A DNA stretch of 64,000 nt. Source: Burkholderiales bacterium. GTDB lineage: Bacteria; Pseudomonadota; Gammaproteobacteria; Burkholderiales; WYBJ01. The stretch lies in NCBI GenBank assembly GCA_020848435.1, contig JADLAC010000019.1, positions 62,001 to 126,000 on the forward strand. Direction: 5' to 3'. Under the pieces are notes generated by a model, which worked only from the letters and a program-made list of their open reading frames with translations, had not been told where the DNA came from and did no database searches. Numbering within the stretch: position 1 is the first letter of the stretch; each line of letters begins with the position of its first letter. Both the position numbers and the translations under genes were made by a program. Positions 35,678 to 45,173 of the stretch are shown here, in pieces.

Positions 35678-37522
35678 TCAATCGACGATGTGGTACACGG
35701 GCGCTTTTTCCAGCGCCCATTGGCCGCTGTGGCGGTCGTAGCGGGACAAGGTGAAGCAATGCCAGTTGGCGTCGTCGAGCTTCATGTGGTCGCCACGGTA
35801 GTAGTAGCCCGGCCAGCGTGTTTCTTCCCGGAACAAGGTGTGGCGCGTGACCGACTCCGAGGCGAGCAGGCGATGGTGCAGCTCCCAGACGCGCTGGAGC
35901 TGGTGCAGGTCTTCGGCGCCCATGCGGCTCATGTCTTCCTTCAGCATGCCGAGCAACTCGAGGCCGCGATTGAGCAGCACGTCGTTGGTCATGTAGTTGG
36001 TGCTGATGCCGCCGACGTACTCGTCCATGATCTTCTCGAGCCGTTGCAGGCCATGGATCGGCAGGAGATAACTCGGCGATACCGTGCCCGCGACGATTTC
36101 GTTGCGCCCGACACGGTAATTCTCCAAGGGTTGGAAGATCGCTTTTTCGAGCGCCAGGTACTCCTGTTCGCTCACTTGCGGCTGGACGTTCTTCAAGTCG
36201 TTGACGTACTTGACGGCTGCCTTGCCCGCGATCCGGCCTTCGGTGAAGGATCCGGACGAGAACTTGTGGGCCGTGCCGCCGATCGTATCGCCGGCGCCGA
36301 ACAGCCCATCGACGGTCATCATGCGGTTGTAGCCCCACTGATACTCCGCGGGTGCGTAGTCTTCCGGTCCGCTCGCCCATGCCCCGGAGCAGGTGGCGTG
36401 CGACCCCATGACATAAGGCTCGGAGGTGGTCAGCTCCGGGTTGGTGTGCTTGGGATCGATGTTCTGCGATGCCCAGACGACCGCTTGGCCGATGGTCATG
36501 CCGAGAAAGTTCTCCCAGCCGACCGTTTCCTTGTGGGGATCCTGGAACGCCTCCTTGGTGACCATGCGAATGGGACCGCGGCCGGCCTTGACCTCCTCCA
36601 GGAAGGCGTGGTTCCGAAGGCAGGTCGGCACCGGATGGCGGTCGATGTAGTCGCCCACCAGCGCCTTGGTGTGGTCGTACCATTTCGACTCGTATTCTTC
36701 CCCGTAACCGTTTTGCGTGTACGTCTTCAAGTGCAGGAAGTACGCGCCGACCGGACCGTAGCCGTCCTTGAAGCGCGTCAGGACGATGCGGTTTTCCATC
36801 TGCGTCATCTTGGCGCCGACTTCGATCGGCAGCGCATACGCCGAGGCGCTGCTCCAGGGCGCATACCAGGTGCGGCCCATGCCTTCCCCCACCGCGCGCG
36901 GTTTGAAGATGTGCGAGGCCCCGCCGGCCGATACGATGACGGCCTTGGCGCGGAACACGTAGTAGTCGCCGGTGCGGACATTGAATCCGACCGCCCCGGC
37001 GATCCGGTCGGGCTTGGCCTTGTCGGTCAGCAGATGCGTGACCATGACGCGGTTGTAGACCTGGGTCGCGGCCTTGCGCGCGGCTTCGGCCACGATCGGC
37101 TTGTAGCTCTCGCCGTGGATCATGATCTGCCACTTGCCTTCGCGCTGGTAGCGGCCGGTTTCGGGGTCGCGCATCATCGGCAGGCCCCATTCCTCGAACT
37201 TGTGCACCGTGGCGTCGACGTGGCGGGCGATGTCGTAGCCCAGGTCCTCGCGCACCAGGCCCATCAAGTCGTTGCGGGCGTAGCGGACGTGATCCTCGGG
37301 CTGGTTCTCGCCCCACTGCATGCCCATGTAGCAGTTGATCGCGTACAGACCTTGCGCGACCGCGCCGCTGCGCTCGATGTTCGCCTTCTCGACGCAGACG
37401 ATCTTGAGGTCGCGTCCCCAGTAGCGCGATTCGTAGGTCGCCCCGCAGCCCGCCATGCCGCCGCCGATGACCAGGATGTCGGCATCGACGAGCACCGTTT
37501 TCCTACGCTGGAAGAGCGCCAT
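35678..37522 (-). CDS. aprA: Adenylylsulfate (APS) reductase alpha subunit
   Basis: A 614-residue FAD subunit of dissimilatory APS reductase, which in sulfur oxidisers converts sulfite plus AMP to APS. The FAD loop GGGMAGCG lies near residue 20, followed by the AprA-typical NIERSGAVAQGLYAINCYMG (residues ~49-68). Further matches are IMIHGESYKPIVAEAA, ATCSGAWASGPEDYAP and the C-terminal TRWPGYYYRGD. Length and content match AprA and not the related succinate dehydrogenase or fumarate reductase subunits. The ATG shares one base with the aprB stop. The order aprM-aprB-aprA is the one known from betaproteobacterial and gammaproteobacterial sulfur oxidisers that lack Qmo. The ATP sulfurylase gene sat is not in this window. 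It is cytoplasmic. Confidence 0.95.
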   Translation of the reverse strand: MALFQRRKTVLVDADILVIGGGMAGCGATYESRYWGRDLKIVCVEKANIERSGAVAQGLYAINCYMGMQWGENQPEDHVRYARNDLMGLVREDLGYDIARHVDATVHKFEEWGLPMMRDPETGRYQREGKWQIMIHGESYKPIVAEAARKAATQVYNRVMVTHLLTDKAKPDRIAGAVGFNVRTGDYYVFRAKAVIVSAGGASHIFKPRAVGEGMGRTWYAPWSSASAYALPIEVGAKMTQMENRIVLTRFKDGYGPVGAYFLHLKTYTQNGYGEEYESKWYDHTKALVGDYIDRHPVPTCLRNHAFLEEVKAGRGPIRMVTKEAFQDPHKETVGWENFLGMTIGQAVVWASQNIDPKHTNPELTTSEPYVMGSHATCSGAWASGPEDYAPAEYQWGYNRMMTVDGLFGAGDTIGGTAHKFSSGSFTEGRIAGKAAVKYVNDLKNVQPQVSEQEYLALEKAIFQPLENYRVGRNEIVAGTVSPSYLLPIHGLQRLEKIMDEYVGGISTNYMTNDVLLNRGLELLGMLKEDMSRMGAEDLHQLQRVWELHHRLLASESVTRHTLFREETRWPGYYYRGDHMKLDDANWHCFTLSRYDRHSGQWALEKAPVYHIVD

Positions 37523-37986
37523 CACACCACTCCCTGCTTCAGTTGATCGGGGCGCAAGGCCGGCAGTCCGCCGGGGACGTTCAGCGCTTCCGGCTCGTGG
37601 GCGAGCTCCTGCTTGGCGAAATCCTCGGGGCGCGGCGCGGCGTACTCGGCCGGGCTCTTGATCGAGCCCCACGGCGTGGTACGGATCGGCGAGACGAAGT
37701 GCTTCTCGCGGCCGTCGCGGAACTTCAGCCGCCACGAAATCGTGCCCTTGGCCTCTTCGCGCAACGCGCGCACGCTGTGACCCAGAGGCGCGAAGTCGGC
37801 GTAGCCGCGCGCATCGATCGCGTTCTGCGGGCAGGCCTTGACGCAGGAGTAGCACTCCCAGCACATGTTCGGCTCGATGTTGTAGGCACGCCGATAGGTC
37901 TTATCGATGTGCATGATGTCGGAGGGACAGATATCCACGCAATGTCCGCAACCGTCGCAGCGCGTCATGTAAACGAATGTTGGCAT
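37522..37986 (-). CDS. aprB: Adenylylsulfate reductase beta subunit (two [4Fe-4S] clusters)
   Basis: A 154-residue ferredoxin-like subunit. It carries two cluster motifs near the N-terminus: CDGCGHCVDICP (residues ~10-21) and CWECYSCVKACP (~41-52). The AprB-specific tail follows (WRLKFRDGREKHF, TTPWGSI), which wraps the alpha subunit in known structures. The chosen start MPTFVYM has GAAGGGC directly before it and a GGGAG further upstream. The subunit passes electrons between the FAD of AprA and the membrane partner AprM. It overlaps aprA by one base and lies 41 bases downstream of aprM. Confidence 0.95.
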   Translation of the reverse strand: MPTFVYMTRCDGCGHCVDICPSDIMHIDKTYRRAYNIEPNMCWECYSCVKACPQNAIDARGYADFAPLGHSVRALREEAKGTISWRLKFRDGREKHFVSPIRTTPWGSIKSPAEYAAPRPEDFAKQELAHEPEALNVPGGLPALRPDQLKQGVV

Positions 37987-38027
37987 GCCCTTCGTAAGCT
38001 CCCTTCGGGGGCCGATGGATCGGCGGG

Positions 38028-38810
38028 TCAGTAGTGGCGCGCGTGCTCGCGCGCGATGCCGAAGCGCTGCGGCGCCTCGGCCGGCGCGGGCAGATTGCTG
38101 CGCGAGCCGTCGGCAACGGAAACACGCTTCTGGAAAGCCGCTGCCGGCTTGAAGAACATGTGCGCGAACTTCGACCATGGCACCGAGCCGAACAGCACCG
38201 TGGTGGCGAGAATGTAGAGCGCGAACGCGACCATCGCGCCGGACATGTCACGCACCTCCATGAACGCCCAGAGCAGCCCCAGCGTGACGCTCGCAAGCAA
38301 CGACAGGATGAAAAGATCCGCGCGCATCACGCGCAAGGGCGAATTACCCTCGGCGGCGACATCCACCCGGATGAAGAACCAGAACCAGTAGCCGCCGATA
38401 CACACCATCAAGCCGCCGAGCCACCACAGCAGGGGCACGATGGGCGGCGTCGGGGTCGCGGGGCTCGCATAGACGCAGACCATGATCGCGGTCGTGACGA
38501 CGTAAATGACAAACCCGTACATGGTTAGCAGGTGCGCGACCCGGCGGCGCTGGCTGCAAAACTCGCCCGATGTCAGGACATCCACCACGGCGGTCTTGAC
38601 CGCGATCGACACCAGCTCGCCGCCGCCGACCGCGGTGCCCCTGCCTTTCGACCTGCGCCAATTGTCGAAGAAATACTTGGCGCTGCCCTTGTGCAGGATG
38701 TCGAAGAGCGTCCCCGCCGCGACCAGCGCGATCATGATGACGACATAGGTCTGCATGGCAGCCGGCGCGATGGCCGCCGAGATCTCGGCGAACGGATTGC
38801 TGGTGAACAT
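38028..38810 (-). CDS. aprM: APS reductase-associated membrane protein
   Basis: A 260-residue inner-membrane protein encoded directly upstream of aprB. About five membrane helices are visible: ~18-40, 88-112, 120-148, 165-186 and 190-212. Conserved His and aromatic residues border them (HLLTMYGF, HMFFKPAAAF). Its position and size fit AprM, the proposed quinone-linked electron acceptor of AprBA in sulfur oxidisers that lack QmoABC. GGGGGG lies seven bases before the ATG. A TAGAAT -10-like box is found about 28 bases upstream. Assignment rests strongly on synteny as well as sequence. Confidence 0.88.
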   Translation of the reverse strand: MFTSNPFAEISAAIAPAAMQTYVVIMIALVAAGTLFDILHKGSAKYFFDNWRRSKGRGTAVGGGELVSIAVKTAVVDVLTSGEFCSQRRRVAHLLTMYGFVIYVVTTAIMVCVYASPATPTPPIVPLLWWLGGLMVCIGGYWFWFFIRVDVAAEGNSPLRVMRADLFILSLLASVTLGLLWAFMEVRDMSGAMVAFALYILATTVLFGSVPWSKFAHMFFKPAAAFQKRVSVADGSRSNLPAPAEAPQRFGIAREHARHY

Positions 38811-38837
38811 CAGTGCCCCCCCGATTCAGGTCGGCAG

Positions 38838-38843
38838 ATTCTA
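38838..38843 (-). promoter_or_regulatory. Candidate -10 box for the apr operon
   Basis: TAGAAT on the minus strand, 28 bases before the aprM start, in an AT-richer stretch. No convincing -35 lies at 17 bases, so an activator or another sigma factor may be needed. Confidence 0.3.
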
Positions 38844-39049
38844 GACAAGGCGGGATGGCCGCACGAGAAAAAAACGTTATGCGGCCATAGAGAATACTAA
38901 GAGACGGACAGCGCGTGCAGGCCGCAGCCGTGAACACTCCCGTGTCGATCGAGCGCATGGCTGCATCATCTACCGCGTTGCGCTGACGGCGGCCCGACCT
39001 GATGAGGTATCCGCGTCGATGCCGACCGCTGTAGGCGCACGGCGGTGGG

Positions 39050-39892
39050 CTACCCCCTGCGCGGCGACCAGCCGTAGGCCTTGGCGCAGGCGCCGCCCAT
39101 CAGCATCGCGCGTTCGCTCGCGCTCAGCCGATCGGTCTGCAGAAACGGCTCGACCGCCTGCTGGTAGTTGACGACGGCGAAAGCGCGAGTCCAATCGGTG
39201 CCCCACAGGCAGCGTTCGAATCCCCAGGCCTCGAACACGCGGGCGAGGGGATCCCAGATGTCCGCATAGGGATACGGTTGGCGCGATAAGGTGCAAGCGC
39301 CGCTCACCTTGATCACCGCGTTCGGCCGCTTGGCGAGCGCGAGCACCTTGGGCAGCTCGGCCCAAGGCTCGGCGGGCGCGGGCGGCGTGCGCGGCTGTAC
39401 CAGGCAGAGATGATCGAGGATGAAGCGCGCGTCGGAGTAGCGCTCGATCAGCGCCGTACCCGCCTCCAGGTTGCCCCAACACAGCATGTTGACCGGCAAG
39501 TCATGCGCCGCGGCGGCGCGCAGAATGCGCCCCAGGCCGGCGTCGCCCGGGTCGCGCCCGGCTTCCTTGGTCAGCATGATGCGGATGCCGACCGCGCCGG
39601 GTGTTTTCTTCCAATCGGCGATGACCTCGGCGACCGCGGGATCGTCCGGGTCGACCGGCTTGACGATCGCGAAGCGATCGGGATGCGCGCGCTGCACTTC
39701 GACCGCGTAGCTCGCGTCGTATTGGTACATGGAGAAGGGAGAGATCATGATCGCGCCGTCGACGCCGACCGCGTCCATGGCCGCGACCATTTCGTCGCCC
39801 GTGACGTGCGCGGGCCAATTCGGCACGTTGTGCCAGGGCCTTTTCGGGGTGTTCGCCTCGTAGGCATGAACTTGTGAATCGATGATGGCCAT
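39050..39892 (-). CDS. Amidohydrolase family 2 protein (2-pyrone-4,6-dicarboxylate hydrolase-like)
   Basis: A 280-residue metal-dependent TIM-barrel hydrolase. The N-terminal strand reads IIDSQVHAYE where many relatives have DxHxH, so only one of the two His is present. Later landmarks are ISPFSMYQYD, the metal or active-site His in FILDHLCL, and the Asp of CLWGTDW near residue 232. GAGGAG precedes the ATG. It faces away from the MmgE/PrpD genes across a 293-base gap that must hold both promoters, and it lies 240 bases downstream of the apr operon start region, apparently as a separate unit. Lactone or amide hydrolysis is plausible, but the substrate is unknown. Confidence 0.85.
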   Translation of the reverse strand: MAIIDSQVHAYEANTPKRPWHNVPNWPAHVTGDEMVAAMDAVGVDGAIMISPFSMYQYDASYAVEVQRAHPDRFAIVKPVDPDDPAVAEVIADWKKTPGAVGIRIMLTKEAGRDPGDAGLGRILRAAAAHDLPVNMLCWGNLEAGTALIERYSDARFILDHLCLVQPRTPPAPAEPWAELPKVLALAKRPNAVIKVSGACTLSRQPYPYADIWDPLARVFEAWGFERCLWGTDWTRAFAVVNYQQAVEPFLQTDRLSASERAMLMGGACAKAYGWSPRRG

Positions 39893-40185
39893 GGCGCTCT
39901 CCTCTGGGTCAGGCGGTGTTCGGCTATTGCAACAGGTCGCGGCCGCCGCGTCCAGGACTGCGCGCGGCGCGCGGCCGACGATCATCGCGGACTCCGCGCA
40001 CGCGCTTCGCGTCGGGTGCGGCGATGAAAGCCGCATTGGCGCCCGTCGAGGGCGCGCTGCCGACCGACGCGCACGCGCTGCGCCGGGGCAGGATAGCTCA
40101 CGGCCCGAGTCGCTGCTCGCGAGGCGTGCTAGACTCGTTGCATTCGCTCGATCGTCCGATCCGCCGCCTTGCGGAATCAAACGCA

Positions 40186-41565
40186 ATGACCCTTGCCGGC
40201 GAGCTGGCAAGCCGAATCGCCGCCACGTCCTTCGAGCAGCTCACACCTCTGGCATTGCGCTACGCCAAGATGGGGCTGATGGACACGCTCGCCGTGGGCA
40301 TCGCGGGTTCCTCCGACGCGGCCACAGTCATCGCGGGGCGTGTCATCGACAAGCCCGCGGGAGGCTCTTTGCTGTGGGGCACGGGTGCGCGCGCGAGCGC
40401 GTTGGATGCGGCCTTCGTCAACGGCATCGCCGCCAACGTGCTCGATTTCGACGATTGCACCGACAATCTCGGGGGTCACCCGTCCGCGCCGATCTTGCCC
40501 GCGCTCATAGCCCTGGCTGAAGAACGCGATGCGAGCGGCAAGGACCTTCTCGCCGCCTACGTGGCTGGGTTCGAGACCGAAACCTGCCTCGGCCGCGGCG
40601 TCAACTACCACCATTACGAAAAGGGCTGGCACCCGACCGCGACGCTGGGCGTCTTCGGCGCCGGCGCGGCCTGCGCGCGGTTGATGGCGCTCGATGCCAA
40701 GCGCATCGCCCACGTGCTCGCCTTGTGTGCGTCCATGGCTGCCGGGCTGAAATCGAACTTGGGCTCGATGGCAAAGCCCCTGCACGTAGGCCATTGCTCG
40801 CGCAGCGGTCTGCTGGCGGCACGGCTCGCGGCGGAAGGCTTCACCGGAAACGTCGACGCGCTGGAGCGCCACCAAGGCTTCCTCGAGGTCTTCAACGGGG
40901 CGGGCAACTACCGCATCGATCGCATCCTCGAAAAATGGGGCGCGCCGTGGGAGATCGAGATGCCCGGCATCGCGATCAAGCAGCATCCGTGCTGTCTCAG
41001 CACGCAGGCCGCGGTCGATGCCATGCTCGGCATCGTGCGCGCCGCTGCGCTGCGGCCATGCGAGGTCGCTCGAATCGAGGCGCGTATTTCGGCGCGGCGG
41101 CTCGAGCACACCGACCGCCCCGAACCGCGCAGCGCGCTCGATGCGAAGCTGAGCGCGCAATACGTCCTCGCGCGCGCGCTGCTCGATGGCTGCGTCGATC
41201 TCGGCCACTTCGAAGGCGAGCGCTTTCGCGATCCGGCCGTGCAGGCGACGATGGCGCTGGTGCGAATGCAAGCCCTCGACGATGCGACGCTGGCACGGGC
41301 GGGTGACTTCTATGCCGAAGTGGCTGTCACGCTGAAGGACGGACGCAAGCTCGCGCAGAGCATTGCGCGGCCGACCGGCCATGTCCCCGGTGTGCCGCTC
41401 GATACCGCGCTCATGCGTGCCAAGGTGGAGCGCTGTATCGGCGGACATTTGAATGCACGCGAGCGGGCCGATTTCTTCGCGGTCATCGAGTGCTGCGAGC
41501 TGCTGCCGAGCGTGCGCGCGCTGACGGCGAGCCTTGCTGGCGCGCGTCTCGAAACGCAGCCATGA
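40186..41565 (+). CDS. MmgE/PrpD family protein
   Basis: A 459-residue protein of the MmgE/PrpD family (2-methylcitrate dehydratase, cis-aconitate decarboxylase and relatives). The helical domain carries LDFDDCTDNLGGHPSAP (~87-103) and VHGCR-like residues appear as LHVGHCSRSG. The lid domain begins near IAIKQHPCCLSTQAA. These segments form the active site in relatives. The ATG has only a weak GGAATC upstream. It is followed after 72 bases by a second, clearly different MmgE/PrpD gene, suggesting two dehydratase or decarboxylase steps, or a hetero-oligomer. There is no prpB or prpC nearby, so the methylcitrate cycle itself is not supported. Confidence 0.88.
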   Translation: MTLAGELASRIAATSFEQLTPLALRYAKMGLMDTLAVGIAGSSDAATVIAGRVIDKPAGGSLLWGTGARASALDAAFVNGIAANVLDFDDCTDNLGGHPSAPILPALIALAEERDASGKDLLAAYVAGFETETCLGRGVNYHHYEKGWHPTATLGVFGAGAACARLMALDAKRIAHVLALCASMAAGLKSNLGSMAKPLHVGHCSRSGLLAARLAAEGFTGNVDALERHQGFLEVFNGAGNYRIDRILEKWGAPWEIEMPGIAIKQHPCCLSTQAAVDAMLGIVRAAALRPCEVARIEARISARRLEHTDRPEPRSALDAKLSAQYVLARALLDGCVDLGHFEGERFRDPAVQATMALVRMQALDDATLARAGDFYAEVAVTLKDGRKLAQSIARPTGHVPGVPLDTALMRAKVERCIGGHLNARERADFFAVIECCELLPSVRALTASLAGARLETQP

Positions 41566-41637
41566 AGCTCGCGCAGCACGACAAGAGCCGCGCACGCGTC
41601 GGCGAAGCTATTCCCATCGATTCGACAGGAGAAGCGC

Positions 41638-42996
41638 ATGAGCCGACCCGCGTATCTCGATACCGCGGCTGAATTCATCGTCCGCACGAAGCTCGCGGAT
41701 TTGAGCGCGGAGGCGCTGGAACGGGGCCGCTGGATCGTCGCGGATTGCATACCTGTCATCGCTGCAGGCATGCAAACCGCGGAGATGAAGGCGTTCGTCG
41801 CCTCCCATCTCGCAGTTGCGGCGCCGGGCGATGTCTGGGTCATCGGCAGCGGGCGGCGCGCCGCGGCGCTCGATGCCGGCCTGCTCAACGGCACCGCCGG
41901 CACCTGGCTCGAGCTCGACGAAGGCAATCTCTTCGCCAAAGGCCATCCCGGCATCCAGGTGGTCCCGGCCGCGCTCGCGGTCGCGCAGGAGCGCGGATCC
42001 TCCGGTGCCGAGCTGTTGCTCGCGAGCACGCTCGGCTACGAGATCTGCGCGCGTATCAGCCGTGCGTCCAGCATCCGGCTCACGATCCATCCCCATGGCA
42101 CCTATGGCGTGATCGGCGCCGCGGTGGCGGTCGGCAAGCTGAAAGGCTTCGATGCAGCGCGGATGCGCGAGCTGATCAATGTCGCTGCTACCATGGGCAT
42201 GGCGACGAGCCGCAACACGCTGCTCGAAGGCTCGACCGTTCGCAACATTTACACGGGCCACTCGGCCTACATGGGGCAGATTGCCGCGCGCCTGGTCGAA
42301 TGCGGATTCACCGGCGAGCCGGACGGCGTCGGCTTCGTCTACGGCAAGGTGCTTTCGGACACCTTCGACGCCGACCGTGTGGTCGCCGGACTGGGCAGCG
42401 AATGGCTGGTGGCCAAGAACTATTTCAAGCTGCATTGCACGGGCCGCTATGTGCATTCGGCGATCGACGCCCTCGAAGATGCGCTGGCGCGCGCGCCCGG
42501 CGGCTGCGTCGATGCGGGCGCGATCGAGCGCATCGACGTAGCGGCCTACAGCCTCGCGGCCATGCTCGCCGGCAAGCAGATCACGACCAGCTTCGGCGCC
42601 CGCTTCTCGATTCCGTTCGCGCTCGCGACCATTCTGCACCATGGCCGCTCGGGAACCGCCGAATTCGAGCAAGCTGCCGTCGACGATCCGGCCGTGCAGG
42701 CGCTGGTCGCGAAGGTATTCGTGCGCCACGAGGCGGCCTACGACGCCGCCTTTCCCGAGCGCCAATTGTGCGACGTGCACATCCGCATGAAGGATGGCAC
42801 GACCTATACGGGACGCTGCGAGGTTACCAAGGGCGAGCCGGCCAATCCGCACAGCCCGGCCGATCTGGAAGGAAAATTCATGCGCCTCGGCGCCCCGGTT
42901 TGGGGCGAGGCGCGCGCTCGCGAGCTCCATGCCGCTTGCATGCGGCTGGAGTCGATAGCGGATTTTGGCGCGTTTGCGCAGGAGCTGTCGCTGTAA
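41638..42996 (+). CDS. MmgE/PrpD family protein, second copy
   Basis: A 452-residue MmgE/PrpD family member. It has ELDEGNLFAKGHPGIQVVPA at ~97-116 in place of the more usual DxDD...H segment, then IHPHGTYGVIGAA and NYFKLHCTGRYVHSA. The Asp-Asp of the first site is replaced by Glu-Gly, so its chemistry may differ from the neighbour. AGGAG lies seven to eight bases before the ATG. It lies 72 bases downstream of the first copy on the same strand, and convergent to the TctC gene ending at 43102. Several organisms carry such tandem pairs in uncharacterised catabolic clusters. Confidence 0.87.
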   Translation: MSRPAYLDTAAEFIVRTKLADLSAEALERGRWIVADCIPVIAAGMQTAEMKAFVASHLAVAAPGDVWVIGSGRRAAALDAGLLNGTAGTWLELDEGNLFAKGHPGIQVVPAALAVAQERGSSGAELLLASTLGYEICARISRASSIRLTIHPHGTYGVIGAAVAVGKLKGFDAARMRELINVAATMGMATSRNTLLEGSTVRNIYTGHSAYMGQIAARLVECGFTGEPDGVGFVYGKVLSDTFDADRVVAGLGSEWLVAKNYFKLHCTGRYVHSAIDALEDALARAPGGCVDAGAIERIDVAAYSLAAMLAGKQITTSFGARFSIPFALATILHHGRSGTAEFEQAAVDDPAVQALVAKVFVRHEAAYDAAFPERQLCDVHIRMKDGTTYTGRCEVTKGEPANPHSPADLEGKFMRLGAPVWGEARARELHAACMRLESIADFGAFAQELSL

Positions 42997-43101
42997 GCCC
43001 GCGTCGCGCGCGCTTTTCAGCGCGGCCGGTTTCGTTGCCGCGGCAGAGTCGAGGCGCAACGCCGCGCCAGGATCATCCCGAGGCGATGGCAACCCACGCC
43101 G

Positions 43102-44094
43102 TCACTCGGCCTTGATACCGGCTTCCTTGATGAGCCTGGTCCACATCGCGAGCTCGGTCTTGATGCGCGCGCCGAACGCGGCCGGCGTGATGTCGGCCAG
43201 GTCCAGCCCCTCGCGCGTGAGCAGCGGCGCGACCTCGGGCAGCGCCTGCACTTTCGCGAGCGCCTGATGCACGCGCGTGACGATTGGCGCCGGCGTGCCC
43301 GCCGCCGAGAGCACGCCGATCCAGGCCTGGACGTCGTAGCCGGGGATGCCGGCCTCCTGCATGGTCGGCACGGCGGGTGCCTCGGGGGCACGCTTCGGTC
43401 CGGTCACCGCGAGCGGCTTGAGAGCCCCGGTGCGCATGTGCTCGCGCACCGAGCCGATGCCCGCAAAGTACATTTTTGTTTCGGCGGCGAGCACCGAAAT
43501 GACCGCTGGGCCGCCGCCCTTGTACGGGACGTGGGCCAGCTCGACGCCGGTCGAGCGCTTCAACAATTCGCCGGTGAGGTGATTGGGGCTGCCGATGCCG
43601 CCCGAGGCATAGGTGTACTCGCCGGGCTTGGCGGCCTTGGCGAGCGCGATCAGCTCCTTCACCGAGCTTGCCGGCACCGAACGCGGCACGACCAGGATGA
43701 ATTGAAACGTGCCCACGAGCTGAATCGGGACCAGGTCCTTGAGCGGATCGTAACGCACGTCGGGATACAAGCCGGGATTGATCACGAGCGCGCCGCTGAA
43801 TGCCCACAGCAGGGTGTAGCCGTCGGGCTGCGAGCGCGCGACGTATTCGGTCGCGATGCCGTTGTTCGCGCCGGGACGGTTCTCCACCAGGATCTGCTGG
43901 CCGAGCGCTTCCGCGAGCTTGGGCGCGATGATGCGCGCACTGGTGTCCGATGTGCCGCCCGGCGGGACGCCGACGATGACCCGTATCGGCTTGGCCGGAT
44001 AGGTCTGCGCAAAGCTCGGCGCTGCCATGGCTAGCGCGAGCGCAGCAAGCGGCAAGCACCTGGAGTGGGGGGATGAACGCCATTGGGTCTGCAT
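43102..44094 (-). CDS. Bug/TctC substrate-binding protein
   Basis: A 330-residue periplasmic receptor. The signal peptide is cleaved after APSFA (~29) and the mature chain opens QTYPAKPIRVIVGVPPGG. ENRPGANNGIA and PYKGGGPAVISV are family landmarks. I start at the ATG with AGAGG nine bases upstream; an ATG three codons earlier abuts that site. It lies 55 bases downstream of the next TctC gene and is the last of a three-gene unit led by the tandem cyclic-nucleotide-domain protein. Its similarity to the receptor at 44150 is moderate, so the pair probably has distinct ligands. Confidence 0.9.
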   Translation of the reverse strand: MQTQWRSSPHSRCLPLAALALAMAAPSFAQTYPAKPIRVIVGVPPGGTSDTSARIIAPKLAEALGQQILVENRPGANNGIATEYVARSQPDGYTLLWAFSGALVINPGLYPDVRYDPLKDLVPIQLVGTFQFILVVPRSVPASSVKELIALAKAAKPGEYTYASGGIGSPNHLTGELLKRSTGVELAHVPYKGGGPAVISVLAAETKMYFAGIGSVREHMRTGALKPLAVTGPKRAPEAPAVPTMQEAGIPGYDVQAWIGVLSAAGTPAPIVTRVHQALAKVQALPEVAPLLTREGLDLADITPAAFGARIKTELAMWTRLIKEAGIKAE

Positions 44095-44149
44095 GGGCAG
44101 CATCCTCTGAACGAAATCGACGCCAGGACAGGCGCGTCGAGACGTGGCT

Positions 44150-45169
44150 TTACTCGGCGCGGATACCCGCATCCTTGATGATACCGGCCCACTGCGCGGT
44201 TTCGGTCTTGATGCGGCTCGCAAGCTCGGCCGGCGAGCTGAGCTGTAGGTTCAGGCCCTGGCGCACCATCGCGGCCTGCACATCGCCATGGCGCAGCGCC
44301 TTGTGCACTTCGGCGCGCAGGCGCTCGACGATGGCGGCAGGTGTTCCCGCGGGCAACATCAGCGCGTACCAGGCATCGGCATCGAAACCGGGATAGCCGG
44401 ATTCGGCCACCGTCGGCAGATCGGGCAGCGCCTTGGAGCGCGCGGCGCCGGTGACGGCGAGGGCGCGCAGCCGCCCGGCGTTGATGTGGGCGGCCATCGA
44501 GACCACGGTCCCCGCCAGCACCTGCACCTCGGAGGCGAGCAGCGCGGCCACCGCGGGCCCCGCGCCCTTGTAGGCCACGTGCGTCATGGCGATCCCGGTG
44601 CGCTTCTTGAGCAGCTCGGCGGCCATGTGCAGCGAGCTGCCGATGCCGGCGGATGCATAGTTGAGCGCGCCGGCTTTTTGCTTCGCGACGTCGACGAATT
44701 CTTTCAGCGACCGCGCCGGTACGCCCGGATGGACCACCAGGATGTGCTCCGCGGTATTGAGCAGCGAGACCGGCTGCAAGTCCTTCTGCACGCCGACGCT
44801 CAGCTTGTAGAGCGCGGGATTGACGGTGAGCTGCGTGCTCAAGGCGACGAGCGTGCTATGTCCGTCCGGCGTCGAGCGCGCGATGAGCTCGGTCGCGACA
44901 TTGCCGCCCGCGCCGGGGCGGTTGTCGACGATGCAATTCTGCGCCAATGCTTCCGCGAGCTTGGGACAGAACAAGCGCGCCACCGCATCGACGCCGCCGC
45001 CGGGCGGAAAGCCGACAATCACTCGAATGGGACGTGTCGGATAGCTCGCATCGGCCGCGGTCGCAGTCGCGCAGGCGATGCCGAGCGCAACCGCCGCAGC
45101 AAGGCCCGCTGTGGCTTGGCGCCACGCCTTCACCGTTTTCGTCATGCCTGCCGGGTCGCGGATCGTCAT
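44150..45169 (-). CDS. Bug/TctC substrate-binding protein
   Basis: A 339-residue periplasmic receptor with signal peptide ending near TATAADA and mature start [40 protein letters not shown] and [14 protein letters not shown] follow. Two starts are possible, 45169 and 45145 (MTKTVK); neither has a strong ribosome-binding site, and the first lies four bases after the stop of the upstream cyclic-nucleotide-domain gene, favouring coupled translation from there. The segments [18 protein letters not shown] are close to those of the receptor at 48648, suggesting related ligands. Confidence 0.88.
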   Translation of the reverse strand: MTIRDPAGMTKTVKAWRQATAGLAAAVALGIACATATAADASYPTRPIRVIVGFPPGGGVDAVARLFCPKLAEALAQNCIVDNRPGAGGNVATELIARSTPDGHSTLVALSTQLTVNPALYKLSVGVQKDLQPVSLLNTAEHILVVHPGVPARSLKEFVDVAKQKAGALNYASAGIGSSLHMAAELLKKRTGIAMTHVAYKGAGPAVAALLASEVQVLAGTVVSMAAHINAGRLRALAVTGAARSKALPDLPTVAESGYPGFDADAWYALMLPAGTPAAIVERLRAEVHKALRHGDVQAAMVRQGLNLQLSSPAELASRIKTETAQWAGIIKDAGIRAE

Positions 45170-45173
45170 TGCT

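Noticed and set aside
35665..35678. ATCACCGCGGTGAT palindrome at the aprA stop considered as a terminator or operator
   Set aside because: A 14-bp palindrome without loop or T-run, and too little context to assign a role.
40186..42996. Assignment of the MmgE/PrpD genes as prpD of the methylcitrate cycle
   Set aside because: No prpB, prpC or acnD neighbour, and two dissimilar copies; family-level naming is safer.
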